A stretch of 64,000 nt of DNA from Nocardia yamanashiensis NBRC 100130 (GCF_001613325.1 NZ_BDCD01000020.1:62001-126000); one strand, 5' to 3'. Positions 24,448-33,365 are shown, counted from the first letter of the stretch. Numbers and translations are program-made. Notes: generated by a model from the letters alone, not told the origin.

Positions 24448-26397
24448 GTGACCAGCATCGTGCACGACCGTCTCGCCGCCTACCCGCCGAGTGCCGGCTT
24501 CGCGGCGCAGGCGAATACCGGCGCCGCCCTGTACGACCGGGCGGCCGCCGACCGGGACGCGTTCTGGGCGGAGCAGGCCGGGCGCTTGCACTGGCATCGG
24601 CCGTTCACCTCGGTGCTGGACTGGTCCGGCGCGCCGGTCGCGAAGTGGTTCGCGGACGGGCAGCTGAATGTGGCCTACAACTGCGTGGATCGGCATGTCG
24701 AGGCGGGGCACGGGGATCAGGTCGCGATCCACTGGGAGGGTGAGCCCGGGGATGCGCGCGACCTCACCTACGCCGACCTGCTGGCCGAAGTGTGCAGGGC
24801 GGCGAACGTTCTCACCGGACTCGGCTTGCGGGCCGGGGATCGGGTGGCCATCTACATGCCGATGATTCCCGAGGCGATCGTGTCCATGCTGGCGTGCGCG
24901 CGGCTCGGGCTGGTGCACTCGGTGGTGTTCGCCGGGTTCTCGGCGAGCGCGCTACGGCAGCGGGTGGACGACGCACAGGCCCGGCTGGTCATCACCTCCG
25001 ATGGCCAGTGGCGGCGGGGCACGGCGGCCCCGCTCAAGGCGGCGGTGGACGAAGCGCTTGCCGCGCAAGGCGATTCGACCGCCGCCGCCACCGTCGAACA
25101 CGTGCTGGTGGTGCGGCGCACGGGGATCGAGACGGAGTGGACCGCAGGGCGCGACCTGTGGTGGGACGAAACCGTCTCCCTCGCCTCGCCCGAGCACGAG
25201 GCGCAGGCCTTCGACGCCGAGCACCCGCTGTTCATCCTCTACACCTCCGGCACCACCGGAAAACCCAAAGGCATCCTGCACACCTCCGGCGGCTACCTCA
25301 CCCAAGCCTCCTACACCCACCACTACGTCTTCGACCACAAGGCCGGACAGGACGTCTACTGGTGCACCGCCGACATCGGCTGGGTCACCGGACACTCCTA
25401 CATCGTCTACGGACCCCTCTCCAACCGCGTCACCCAGGTCGTCTACGAAGGCACCCCGAACTTCCCCAACGAGCACCGCCACTGGGAAATCATCGAAAAG
25501 TACGGGGTCAGCATCTATTACACCGCCCCCACCCTGGTGCGCACGTTCATGAAATGGGGCCGCGAAATCCCCGAATCCCACAACCTGTCGAGCCTGCGCC
25601 TGCTCGGCTCCGTCGGCGAGCCGATCAACCCCGAAGCCTGGCGCTGGTACCGCGAAGTCGTCGGCGGCAACAAAACCCCCATCGTGGACACCTGGTGGCA
25701 GACCGAAACCGGCGCCATCATGATCTCCCCGCTCCCGGGCGTGACCGCCGCCAAGCCCGGCGCGGCCATGACCCCGCTGCCGGGTATTTCCGCCAAGATC
25801 GTGGACGAGGACGGGAACGATCTGGGCGACAAGGACGCCGACGGTCTGCTGGTCCTGGATCAGCCCTGGCCCGCCATGGCCCGCGGCATCTGGGGCGATA
25901 TGCAGCGGTTCCAGGAAACCTACTGGGATCGATTCGCTTCCAGCGGTTGGTATTTCGCCGGTGACGGCGCCCGCCTCGATGCCGACGGCGATCTCTGGGT
26001 GATGGGCCGCGTCGACGACGTCATGAACGTCTCCGGCCACCGCATCTCCACCGCCGAGGTCGAATCCGCACTGGTCGGGCACTCAGGCGTGGCCGAAGCA
26101 GCCGTGGTCGGCGCGTCCGACGCCACCACCGGCCAGGGCATCGTGGCCTTCGTGATCCTGACCGCCGAGGCCACCGATACCGGCTCCGCGCTGGTGGCGG
26201 AGCTGAAAGCCGAAGTCTCCCGGGAGATCTCACCCATCGCCCGGCCGCGCGATATTCATGTGGTCCCGGAGCTGCCCAAGACCCGTTCCGGCAAGATCAT
26301 GCGCCGCCTGCTGCGCGATGTGGCCGAAGGCCGCGAGCTCGGCGATACCTCGACCCTGGTGGACCCCACCGTGTTCGAAGCCATCGCCCGCCGCTGA
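24448..26397 (+). CDS. acs: Acetyl-CoA synthetase (AMP-forming)
   Basis: This enzyme converts acetate, ATP and CoA to acetyl-CoA via acetyl-AMP in the cytosol. It has 649 residues from the GTG at 24448, preceded by CAGGAGA. The AMP-binding P-loop is YTSGTTGKPKG (from Y265), WWQTETG follows, and the C-terminal catalytic lysine K616 lies in TRSGKIMRR, the site acetylated by Pat-type enzymes in other bacteria. The frame stays open far upstream inside actP, but homology begins here. Position after DUF485-actP makes it the third gene of an acetate assimilation operon. A strong hairpin ends the unit. Confidence 0.95.
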   Translation: MTSIVHDRLAAYPPSAGFAAQANTGAALYDRAAADRDAFWAEQAGRLHWHRPFTSVLDWSGAPVAKWFADGQLNVAYNCVDRHVEAGHGDQVAIHWEGEPGDARDLTYADLLAEVCRAANVLTGLGLRAGDRVAIYMPMIPEAIVSMLACARLGLVHSVVFAGFSASALRQRVDDAQARLVITSDGQWRRGTAAPLKAAVDEALAAQGDSTAAATVEHVLVVRRTGIETEWTAGRDLWWDETVSLASPEHEAQAFDAEHPLFILYTSGTTGKPKGILHTSGGYLTQASYTHHYVFDHKAGQDVYWCTADIGWVTGHSYIVYGPLSNRVTQVVYEGTPNFPNEHRHWEIIEKYGVSIYYTAPTLVRTFMKWGREIPESHNLSSLRLLGSVGEPINPEAWRWYREVVGGNKTPIVDTWWQTETGAIMISPLPGVTAAKPGAAMTPLPGISAKIVDEDGNDLGDKDADGLLVLDQPWPAMARGIWGDMQRFQETYWDRFASSGWYFAGDGARLDADGDLWVMGRVDDVMNVSGHRISTAEVESALVGHSGVAEAAVVGASDATTGQGIVAFVILTAEATDTGSALVAELKAEVSREISPIARPRDIHVVPELPKTRSGKIMRRLLRDVAEGRELGDTSTLVDPTVFEAIARR

Positions 26398-26408
26398 TCC
26401 ACCCGCGG

Positions 26409-26445
26409 CGCAGGGCCCGGCCGGGAAATCCGGCCGGGCCCTGCG
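26409..26445. terminator. Bidirectional terminator between acs and the serine hydrolase
   Basis: A perfect 16-bp stem (26409-26424 with 26430-26445; arm CGCAGGGCCCGGCCGG) with a 5-nt GAAAT loop lies between two convergent genes, 12 bp after the acs stop. There is no long U-tract, but on the plus strand it is followed by TCTTCC. Confidence 0.85.
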
Positions 26446-26453
26446 TCTTCCGG

Positions 26454-27716
26454 TCAAGCTACCTCGCGCACCGGAACGAGGTCGGCGGTACGGCGCACGG
26501 CACGCGCGCCCCGGACCGCCAGCGGCAGCACCCATGCCGACGCGAGTTGCTCGTTGACCAGCGCGGCCATCCCGAGCCGGTTGTGCACGAAACCGATGGA
26601 CACGCCGGAATTCGGATCGGCCCAGCCGAGCGAACCGCCGAGCCCGACATGCCCGAAACCGCCGCGCGCGCCCGGCATCGGCAGCGAGTGATAGCCCAGA
26701 TGCCACATCATCGGCGCGTAGCCGAGGGCGTGATCGAGCTGATAGGTCTCGATGCGGCGCATGGCCTTGATGGTGCCGGGCGAGAGGTAGCGGCGGCCCT
26801 CGTGCATGCCGCCGTTCGCGATCGCCCCGTAGAGGGTGGCCAGGCCGGAGGCGGTGCAGACGCCGTTCCCGGCGGGCATCTCGGTGTCGAGCACCGGCGG
26901 TTCGTCACCGTCCACCAGACCTTCGAGCCCGGGCAGGAACAGGCAGCGGGCGAGCGTGCCGAGCACGGCCGGGAAACCGTAGGCGCGGCCCAGGAACATC
27001 GAGGCATAGGTGCTGCCGACCGGGGCGAGCCGGTTGCCGTCCAGGTTCGCGGGGATGGTCGCCGAACTCGCGGGCGGCCGGCCCAGGTGAATGCCGTCGG
27101 TGCCGAGCGGTTCGGCCACCTCGGTGCGGAACAGTTCGGCCATGCCGCGCCCGGTGACCGCCCGCGCCAGCCCGGCCAGCAACCAGCCGAAGGTCAGCGC
27201 GTGATAGGCCGGAACACCCAGCAGGCGATCGGGTTTCGCGGCGGCCAGCTGCGCCTCCATCAACCGGTGATCGAGCACGTCGTCCAGGCCGCGGGCGATC
27301 GACGGCAGCCCGGACAGCCCGGCCCGATGCGTCAGCACCTGCCGCACGGTGATGGCCTGCTTACCGCCCGCCGCGAACTCCGGCCAATAGGCGGCGACGG
27401 GCGCGTCGTAATCGATCAGCCCCCGGTCGGCCAGGCGATGAATGACCGTGGCGGCCACGCCTTTGGTGGCGGAGAAGACGATCGACCCGGTGTCCGCGGT
27501 CCAGGCGTTCCCGCCGGAGCGCTCCCCCACCCAGATCTCGGCGAGGGTTTCACCGTGCCGCCGCACCGTGACGGCGCCCCCCGATCCGGGCCGCCCGCCC
27601 ATGCGTCGTGCGAAAGTCCGTACCAGCGGCCCTAATTCGGGGACGGCGTAACCGCCGACACCGGCCGGTAGGTGCGATAGGCCCGGGGAGGAAGCGTCAT
27701 TGCTCACGGGTTCCAC
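26454..27716 (-). CDS. Serine hydrolase, class C beta-lactamase / esterase (EstB) fold
   Basis: A 420-residue protein of the beta-lactamase-related family. The catalytic SxxK is SATK (S82, K85), the YxN position reads YHA (Y171), and a third motif GHVGLGG near residue 345 stands for KTG/HxG. No signal peptide is visible, so it is probably a cytosolic esterase or peptidase rather than a secreted lactamase. An alternative GTG lies at 27707, three codons in. It stands alone: convergent with acs, divergent from a methyltransferase. The substrate is unknown, and resistance to beta-lactams should not be assumed. Confidence 0.85.
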   Translation of the reverse strand: MEPVSNDASSPGLSHLPAGVGGYAVPELGPLVRTFARRMGGRPGSGGAVTVRRHGETLAEIWVGERSGGNAWTADTGSIVFSATKGVAATVIHRLADRGLIDYDAPVAAYWPEFAAGGKQAITVRQVLTHRAGLSGLPSIARGLDDVLDHRLMEAQLAAAKPDRLLGVPAYHALTFGWLLAGLARAVTGRGMAELFRTEVAEPLGTDGIHLGRPPASSATIPANLDGNRLAPVGSTYASMFLGRAYGFPAVLGTLARCLFLPGLEGLVDGDEPPVLDTEMPAGNGVCTASGLATLYGAIANGGMHEGRRYLSPGTIKAMRRIETYQLDHALGYAPMMWHLGYHSLPMPGARGGFGHVGLGGSLGWADPNSGVSIGFVHNRLGMAALVNEQLASAWVLPLAVRGARAVRRTADLVPVREVA

Positions 27717-27854
27717 GGTACGAGTCCCTTCTCGCGGCGGGCAATGACCCGCTCGCCAGAGTTATTCCCGTTGGCCGAGAGGTTATTCCGGTTTGCCGAG
27801 TGGTGACGCGAGCGTTATGGCGACGGCGGTGTGAAACGGGGGCATTATGGGTAC

Positions 27855-28472
27855 GTGGGCATCTACGAAGACCGGCTCCTGCCGCACCTGGTCGACCTGA
27901 CGTGCGGATCCAAGTTCCTGGATGCGACCCGGGAGCGGACCTGCGCGGGACTGCACGGGCGGGTGGTCGAGATCGGCTTCGGCTCCGGCCGCAATGTGCC
28001 GTTCTATCCGGCGGCCGTGAAATCGGTGAGCGCCGTGGAACCCGCCGACCTGGGCTGGAAGATGGCGGCCGAACGCGTCGCCGCGGCCACGGCGCCGGTG
28101 GAACGCGCCGGACTGGACGGGCAGTCGCTGCCGTTCCCGGACGATTCCTTCGATTCGGCGCTGTCCACCTGGACCTTGTGCACCATTCCCGATGTGGCGG
28201 CCGCGCTGGCCGAAGTGCAGCGGGTGCTGGCCCCCGGCGGGACTTTTCATTTCGTCGAGCACGGGCGCGCGCCGGATGCGAAAGTGCGGACCTGGCAGAA
28301 CCGTTTGAATCCGATTCAGAAGGTCATCGCCGGCGGCTGTCATCTGAATCGGGATATTCGCGGGCTGGTCGAGGCCGCGGGGTTCGAAATCCGCGACCTC
28401 GACGTCTTCTACGAAGCGCACACGCCGAAAAGCTATGGCGCGCTGACCCTGGGCGTGGCGGTCACGCCCTGA
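27855..28472 (+). CDS. Class I SAM-dependent methyltransferase
   Basis: A ~205-residue Rossmann methyltransferase of the Methyltransf_11 type. Motif I is VVEIGFGSGRN, the acidic end of strand 2 is SAVEP, motif IV is SALSTWTLCTIPD, and the post-motif segment reads VLAPGGTFHFVEHG. Homologues begin (M)GxYxDRxLPHLV, which supports the GTG at 27855; an upstream GTG at 27831 adds eight residues. The residues ARTWQNRLNPIQKVIAGGCHLNRDI resemble UbiE-like lipid/quinone methyltransferases, but the substrate cannot be assigned. It is divergent from the serine hydrolase. Confidence 0.85.
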   Translation: MGIYEDRLLPHLVDLTCGSKFLDATRERTCAGLHGRVVEIGFGSGRNVPFYPAAVKSVSAVEPADLGWKMAAERVAAATAPVERAGLDGQSLPFPDDSFDSALSTWTLCTIPDVAAALAEVQRVLAPGGTFHFVEHGRAPDAKVRTWQNRLNPIQKVIAGGCHLNRDIRGLVEAAGFEIRDLDVFYEAHTPKSYGALTLGVAVTP

Positions 28473-28478
28473 CGCCGG

Positions 28479-28877
28479 CTATTGCGGCCAGCCGCCGTAC
28501 GGGACGGTGATCATTTCCAGGTAGTGACCGGCGGGATCGCGGAAGTAGATGCCGCGGCCGCCGTCATTGTGGTTGATCTGGCCTTCCGCCTGTCCGCGCG
28601 GGTCCGCCCAGTAGGTGAGCCCGCGTTCGACGATTTTCGCGTAGCCGGAATCGAATTCGGCTTCGGAAACCAGGAAGGCGTAGTGCTGCGGCTGAATACC
28701 ACCGGGAAGATCGGGGGGAACGTTCGCGAAATCGAAGGTGACGTCATTCGCGACTTTGACCGGAATGAACGGACCCCATTGCTCCCCCACCTCCAATCCG
28801 AGTATGTCGCCCCAGAATTGGGCGGATTCCCGGTGGTCGTTGCAGCCGACGATGGTGTGGTTGAACTGAATAGTTAT
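28479..28877 (-). CDS. VOC-family (glyoxalase/bleomycin resistance-like) protein with apparent AUA start
   Basis: A 132-residue single-module VOC protein. It has the first beta-alpha-beta repeat FNHTIVGCNDHRESAQFWGDI and the second repeat YAFLVSEAEFDSGYAKIVERG with DGGRGIYFRDPAGHYLEMIT. The metal-type residues H (FNHTI) and E (YLEM) are present. There is no ATG, GTG, TTG or CTG in frame between the previous stop and a TTG at 28796, which would remove the whole first strand. Instead AGGAG sits seven bases before an ATA codon (28875-28877), exactly where homologues begin (M)TI-FNHTIV. I therefore place the start at ATA. An ATT at 28871 is the only alternative. Function is unknown. Confidence 0.75.
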   Translation of the reverse strand: MTIQFNHTIVGCNDHRESAQFWGDILGLEVGEQWGPFIPVKVANDVTFDFANVPPDLPGGIQPQHYAFLVSEAEFDSGYAKIVERGLTYWADPRGQAEGQINHNDGGRGIYFRDPAGHYLEMITVPYGGWPQ

Positions 28878-28988
28878 CGGATTTCTCCTGTGTCCGTGGC
28901 GATCCCGACCCTGGACCGGTACAAGTCGGCCGACAGGAGCACCGCCACTCGTTCGAAATTAGCGAATCGCCGCCGGATCCGCCAACAG

Positions 28989-29010
28989 TCCTGTGACTGG
29001 AGTCACAGGA
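28989..29010. promoter_or_regulatory. CRP/GlxR-type operator
   Basis: A perfect inverted repeat of two 10-bp arms (TCCTGTGACT and AGTCACAGGA) around GG contains TGTGACTGGAGTCACA, which fits TGTGA-N6-TCACA. It ends 19 bp before the lipoprotein hydrolase start, a position that suggests repression of that gene, or activation of the divergent VOC gene. Confidence 0.75.
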
Positions 29011-29029
29011 CGCGCGTAGGCTGGAGATC

Positions 29030-30163
29030 GTGCGCCTGCCGCGGTCGTTAGTGCCCGCCCTGCTCGTCGCCCTGGTCGCCTCGGGATGTGCCGATTCCGA
29101 GCCGCCGGCGACGGCTCCGCCGCCCGTGACCAGCGCCGAGCGGCCCGCGCCGGAGAAACCCGCCGGGGCCCGGCCGCAGGAGCCGAAGCCGCCGTGGCCG
29201 TACCGGTCCGAGGAGGTCGGCTATCGCAGCGGGGAGATCACCGTCGCGGGCACGCTGACCGTGCCGAACGGGACCGGGCCGTTCCCGGCGGTGGTGCTGA
29301 TCACCGGCAGCGGGCCGCAGGATCGCAACGAGAGCCTGCTGGGGCATCAGCCCTTCCTGCTGCTCGCCGATACGCTCACCCGGGCCGGGTACGCGGTGCT
29401 GCGCACCGACGACCGCGGGGTGGGCGGGACCGGCGGGAATCTCGACACCTCCACCTATCAGGAACTCGCCGACGATGTGGGGGCGGGCGTGAGCTTCCTG
29501 CGCGGGCGGGCCGAAATCGACCGGGCGCGAATCGGATTGCTGGGGCACAGCGAGGGCGGGTATCTGGCGCCGCTGTACGCGTCGCGACCCGACAGCGGGG
29601 TGGCGTTCGCGATCCTGATGGCGGGGCCGTCGGTGACCGGTTCCGAAGTGGTGCTGGAACAGAACGACCTGATCCTGCGGGCCAAGGGCGCGAGTTCCGA
29701 ACAGCTCAGCTCGCAGATCGGGTTCCTGTCGGGGCTGGCCAATATCTTCCGGATCGGGGATATGGCGGCCGCCCGGGACTTCGCCTACCAGCACAATGAT
29801 TCGCTGCCCGCCGAGGAACGCGCGACCAGCGCGGAGATCGACGCCTCCGTGACGCAGTACATGGCCGGGCTCTTCACCTACGATCCGGTTCCGGCGTTGT
29901 CCGCCATGCGAATTCCGGTGCTGGCCTTCTACGGCGGCAAGGATTTGCAGGTGCCCGCCAAGCAGAACGAAGGTCCGGCGCGGGCGCTGCTGAGCACGGA
30001 TCCGGATGCGACCGTGGTGGTGTTCGACGGGCTGAACCATCTGATGCAACCCGCCGGCACCGGGCTGCCGGACGAGTACGCCAAGATCGAGACCACCATC
30101 GATCCGCAGGTGCTGGGGTATGTGACCGGGTGGTTGCAACAGCGGTTCCCGGCGGCACGCTGA
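29030..30163 (+). CDS. Alpha/beta-hydrolase lipoprotein
   Basis: A 377-residue exported hydrolase. The signal peptide ends in the lipobox LVASGC (C20), followed by a ~40-residue Pro/Ala/Glu-rich linker. The alpha/beta-hydrolase fold shows the oxyanion region VVLITGSGPQDRNESL, nucleophile motif GHSEGGYLA, acid region LAFYGGKDLQVPA and histidine in FDGLNHLMQ. This layout fits the serine aminopeptidase/dienelactone-hydrolase-like esterases. A CRP-type palindrome sits just before the GTG start, so carbon-status control is likely. The substrate is unknown; extracellular lipid esters are plausible. Confidence 0.85.
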   Translation: MRLPRSLVPALLVALVASGCADSEPPATAPPPVTSAERPAPEKPAGARPQEPKPPWPYRSEEVGYRSGEITVAGTLTVPNGTGPFPAVVLITGSGPQDRNESLLGHQPFLLLADTLTRAGYAVLRTDDRGVGGTGGNLDTSTYQELADDVGAGVSFLRGRAEIDRARIGLLGHSEGGYLAPLYASRPDSGVAFAILMAGPSVTGSEVVLEQNDLILRAKGASSEQLSSQIGFLSGLANIFRIGDMAAARDFAYQHNDSLPAEERATSAEIDASVTQYMAGLFTYDPVPALSAMRIPVLAFYGGKDLQVPAKQNEGPARALLSTDPDATVVVFDGLNHLMQPAGTGLPDEYAKIETTIDPQVLGYVTGWLQQRFPAAR

Positions 30164-30219
30164 TCGACGGCCGCCGGCCGGGCTGAATACTCCCGGAAAC
30201 CACTGCTGACGAGCCGTTC

Positions 30220-31677
30220 TCACGCTCGCGCGGTGCGATAGCCCAGGGCCACCGTGGCCGCGGCCAGCAGTACCACCGAGCCGACCAGAGCCAGGCCGGT
30301 GCCCATGGCGTCGGCGAAAGCAGCCGGATCGGCGACCGCGTGCGCATGGCCCGCGAGCGCGGTGCCGACCACCGCGACGCCCAGCGCGGCGCCGAATTCC
30401 CGTGCGGCGGTGTTCAATCCGGCGCCCATTCCGGCCTGTTCGGCGGGGAGGCCGGCGATCACGCCGGTGGTCAGCACGGGCGCGCACAACCCCATGCCCG
30501 AGGAGAGCACGATCAGGTACAGGGCGTAGAGCGGGTACGGGGTGCCCGGTGTGGCGGTGGCCATCGCCAGCAGGCCCAGGGCGATGAGCGCCAAGCCGCC
30601 GGCGGCGGGAAGCCGCGGCCCGTAACGCATTTGGATGCGGACGGCGTAGCGGGGCATGACCATCATGCCGAGGGCGGCCGGTGTGATGCCCAGGCCGGTG
30701 AGCGCGGGCGAGTAGCCCTTGGCGTATTGCAGATACTGGGCGTTCACGTAGAACAGCGCGAACATGCCGAAGAAACTGGCCGCGGTGCCCAGCAGGGCGA
30801 TTCGCAAAGGGCGCGAACGGAATACGCGCGGATCGACGAGCGGATGCGCGGCCCGCAGCAGGTAAGCGACGAGCACCGCGAGCAGCACCGCGCCGAGCGC
30901 GAATCCGGCGAGCACTTCCGGTGCGCCCCAGCCCCGGCCGGGACCTTCGATGATGCCGTACAGGATCGCCGTCGCGCCCAGGGTGAGCAGGAGCGCGCCG
31001 AACGGATCGGGGGCCGCCGCGCGACGCGGGGTACGCGGCACGACCCGGAGGACGGTGAGCGCCAGCAGCGCGGCCAGCGGCACCACGACCCAGAACAGCG
31101 CTCTCCAGGACAGGTACTGCTGCAACAGCCCGCCGCCGATATTGCCCAGCGTGCCGCCCAGACCGACCGCGAGCGTCCAGGCCGCGAGCGCCTTGGCGCG
31201 GGCCATCGCATCCGGGGCCAGGCCGACCAGGATGGACATGGTGGCGGGCATGATGAACGCCGCCCCCGCGCCGGACACCGCCCGGCCCGCAATGAGCAGC
31301 GCCATGTTCGGTGCGGCCGCGCTGAGCAGCGAACCGGCCGCGAACAGCGCCAGGCCGGTCAGCAGCGCGCCTTTGCGCCCGTACCGGTCACCGAGCGCAC
31401 CGGCCGGGATGAGCAGCCCGGCGAACACGATGACGTAGGCGTCCACGGTCCACAGCAGCTGCTCGCCGCCGGGATGCAGCGGGGAGCTGGTGAGCAGCGG
31501 GATGGCCAGATTGACCGAGGCCACCATGCTCTGCGCCAGCGCCACGCAGGCGCACAGCGTGAGCACGATCGCACGCGGAATTCGTTGCGGCGGTGCGTGT
31601 TCGACAGGGATGGACGCCGTGTCCAGCACGGCGTCGGAGGAATGGGATGACACGGAAACTCCTGACGAGAGCGTCAT
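30220..31677 (-). CDS. MFS drug-type exporter, DHA2 family (about 14 helices)
   Basis: A 485-residue major facilitator of the DHA2/EmrB-QacA type. The proton-coupling motif A reads GALGDRYGRKGALL between helices 2 and 3, motif C is GRAVSGAGAAFIMPATMSILVG, and the helix count is near 14. The N-terminal ~30 residues are hydrophilic. It is divergent from a LysR regulator across a 79-bp gap that holds a TGCATT-N9-AATGCA repeat, so it is probably the target of that regulator. Export of an antibiotic or endogenous metabolite is likely; the substrate is unknown. Confidence 0.88.
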   Translation of the reverse strand: MTLSSGVSVSSHSSDAVLDTASIPVEHAPPQRIPRAIVLTLCACVALAQSMVASVNLAIPLLTSSPLHPGGEQLLWTVDAYVIVFAGLLIPAGALGDRYGRKGALLTGLALFAAGSLLSAAAPNMALLIAGRAVSGAGAAFIMPATMSILVGLAPDAMARAKALAAWTLAVGLGGTLGNIGGGLLQQYLSWRALFWVVVPLAALLALTVLRVVPRTPRRAAAPDPFGALLLTLGATAILYGIIEGPGRGWGAPEVLAGFALGAVLLAVLVAYLLRAAHPLVDPRVFRSRPLRIALLGTAASFFGMFALFYVNAQYLQYAKGYSPALTGLGITPAALGMMVMPRYAVRIQMRYGPRLPAAGGLALIALGLLAMATATPGTPYPLYALYLIVLSSGMGLCAPVLTTGVIAGLPAEQAGMGAGLNTAAREFGAALGVAVVGTALAGHAHAVADPAAFADAMGTGLALVGSVVLLAAATVALGYRTARA

Positions 31678-31718
31678 GGTGGTTATCGGTGTCGCGACGT
31701 CTTCGACGGTATGCTGCC

Positions 31719-31739
31719 TGCATTAATTACTCAAATGCA
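31719..31739. promoter_or_regulatory. LysR-type operator between MFS exporter and LysR gene
   Basis: The inverted repeat TGCATT-N9-AATGCA is AT-rich against a G+C-rich background and has the T-N11-A core expected of LysR-family boxes. It lies 18 bp before the LysR start and 42 bp before the exporter start. Confidence 0.65.
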
Positions 31740-31756
31740 ATCCAGGAAAGTAATAA

Positions 31757-32680
31757 ATGCATCAGGCGCAATCAACCGGGCACCCGCGCAATCTGGACTT
31801 CAACCTGCTGGTCACCCTCGACGCCCTGCTCTCCGAGCGCAGCGTGACCGGCGCGGCCGACCGCCTGCACCTGTCCGAACCGGCCGTCAGCCGCGCCCTG
31901 GGCCGGATCCGGAAGGCGCTGGGCGATCCGGTGCTGGTGCGCGCGGGCCGCGTGATGGTCCCGACCCCGCACGCGCTCGCCATCGAAGCCGAGGTTCGCG
32001 ACCTGGTCGAACGCGTTCAAGCCCTGTTCGCCGCGGCGACTTCGACGGATCTGCGCACCCTGGTGCGCGGTATGACCCTGCTCATGCCCGACGTCATCGC
32101 GGCGGCCTACGGTCCCGCCTTGCTCGCACGCGCCGCGGCCGAAGCGCCCGGTCTCCGCTTGGGCTTCCTCCAGGAAAGCCACATCGACCTGCCCGTTCTG
32201 CGCGATGGCGAGGCCGACCTCGAGGTCGGCATCATCGACACCCGTGCCCCGGAAATCCTCACCGAGCCCCTCTTCGACGACCACATGGTCGGTCTGGCCC
32301 GCCCCGATCACCCGCTCCTCGAAGCTCCGGTCACTCCCGAAACCTTCGCCCGCGCAAGACATCTGATCGTCTCCCGGCGCGGCCGCTCGCACAGCCCCAT
32401 CGACACCGAACTGGAGAAGCAGGGCCTGCGCCGCACCGTGGCCGCCACCACCAGCACCTTCACCTCATCCCTGTTCCTCCTGCACGGCAGCGACCTCGTC
32501 GGCCACTTCCCGCACCGCCTCAGCCCGGTAGCCGAACGATTCGGCCTGGTGACCTTCCCCCTCCCCTTCGACCTCGCACCGCTCCCCTTCGCCATGGCCT
32601 GGCACCCGCGCCAAGACGCCGACCCCGCCCACATCTGGCTCCGCGACACCGTCCGTGCCGTCATGTCCACCGCCCCGTGA
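31757..32680 (+). CDS. LysR-family transcriptional regulator
   Basis: A 307-residue regulator. The N-terminal winged helix-turn-helix reads LVTLDALLSERSVTGAADRLHLSEPAVSRALGRIRKALGDPVLVRAGR, the NodD/LeuO-like variant, followed by a linker helix and a periplasmic-binding-like effector domain ending near residue 300. It is divergent from the DHA2 exporter and probably controls it through the TGCATT-N9-AATGCA site. Its tail meets the response regulator gene with a 4-bp gap and no visible terminator. The effector is unknown. Confidence 0.9.
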   Translation: MHQAQSTGHPRNLDFNLLVTLDALLSERSVTGAADRLHLSEPAVSRALGRIRKALGDPVLVRAGRVMVPTPHALAIEAEVRDLVERVQALFAAATSTDLRTLVRGMTLLMPDVIAAAYGPALLARAAAEAPGLRLGFLQESHIDLPVLRDGEADLEVGIIDTRAPEILTEPLFDDHMVGLARPDHPLLEAPVTPETFARARHLIVSRRGRSHSPIDTELEKQGLRRTVAATTSTFTSSLFLLHGSDLVGHFPHRLSPVAERFGLVTFPLPFDLAPLPFAMAWHPRQDADPAHIWLRDTVRAVMSTAP

Positions 32681-32684
32681 GCGC

Positions 32685-33365
32685 TCAGGACCGGCGCGGC
32701 AGCGAGTACTCCTGTTCGGGACGCCCGGTGCTGCCGTAGCGCAATTGCATCCGCAGTTCGCCGGACCCGACCAGAGCCGCCAGATGGCGCTGCGCGGTGG
32801 CGCGTGACATGCCGGTCGCGGCCGCCACCTCAGCGGCCGACAACGAGGCGGTCGCGGCCCGAATCGCTTCCAGCACCAGCGTTTTGGTCGGCGAGGCCAC
32901 GGCAGCGACGCCGGCCGCCGACCCACCGCCGCTCCCGGGCCGCAACGCTTCGAGCGCGTGATCGACATCGCGGGCGGTGACCTCGGACGCGGACAGAATC
33001 CGGCGATAGCGCGCGTAGCCAGCCAGCCGGGCGGCCAGCGTGGCATGGTCGAACGGCTTCACCAGATACCCCAGCGCGCCCGCCGACAACGCCGCACGCA
33101 CCGTCTCCGCCTCGGTGGCCGCGGTGAGCATCATGGCGTCGCAACGCATCTCACGCACCAGATCGATCCCGGACCCGTCCGGCAGATACACGTCGACCAA
33201 CGCCAGATCCACCGTCGCACCACCGAGCACCTCCCGCGCCGCAGCCAGCGAATTCGCGGTGCCCCCGACCGTGAAACCCGGCAGCGCCGTGACGATTCCG
33301 GCATGCAGATTCGCCACCCGGAAATCGTCATCGACCACCAGCACCGTCAAATCCGTTCGGCCCAC
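32685..33365 (-). CDS. CitB/DcuR-family response regulator
   Basis: A 226-residue response regulator. The receiver has acidic pair VVDDD, phospho-acceptor D58 in LALVDVYLPDGSG, LTAATEAE and LGYLVKPFDHATL. After a linker containing a serine/glycine-rich stretch comes a helix-turn-helix, SLSAAEVAAATGMSRATAQRHLAAL, typical of CitB-type output domains. The GTG start lies within the 3' end of the sensor kinase gene (19-bp overlap), so both are translated from one mRNA. The pair is divergent from an ABC importer, its most likely target. Confidence 0.92.
   Translation of the reverse strand: MGRTDLTVLVVDDDFRVANLHAGIVTALPGFTVGGTANSLAAAREVLGGATVDLALVDVYLPDGSGIDLVREMRCDAMMLTAATEAETVRAALSAGALGYLVKPFDHATLAARLAGYARYRRILSASEVTARDVDHALEALRPGSGGGSAAGVAAVASPTKTLVLEAIRAATASLSAAEVAAATGMSRATAQRHLAALVGSGELRMQLRYGSTGRPEQEYSLPRRS

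Noticed and set aside
26454..27716. Beta-lactamase resistance gene
   Set aside because: The SxxK fold is shared with esterases and peptidases, no signal peptide is visible and the YxN position reads YHA, so a resistance call is not supported.
28479..28796. TTG start for the VOC protein
   Set aside because: It would delete the first conserved strand, and the AGGAG ribosome site lies before the ATA at 28877 instead.
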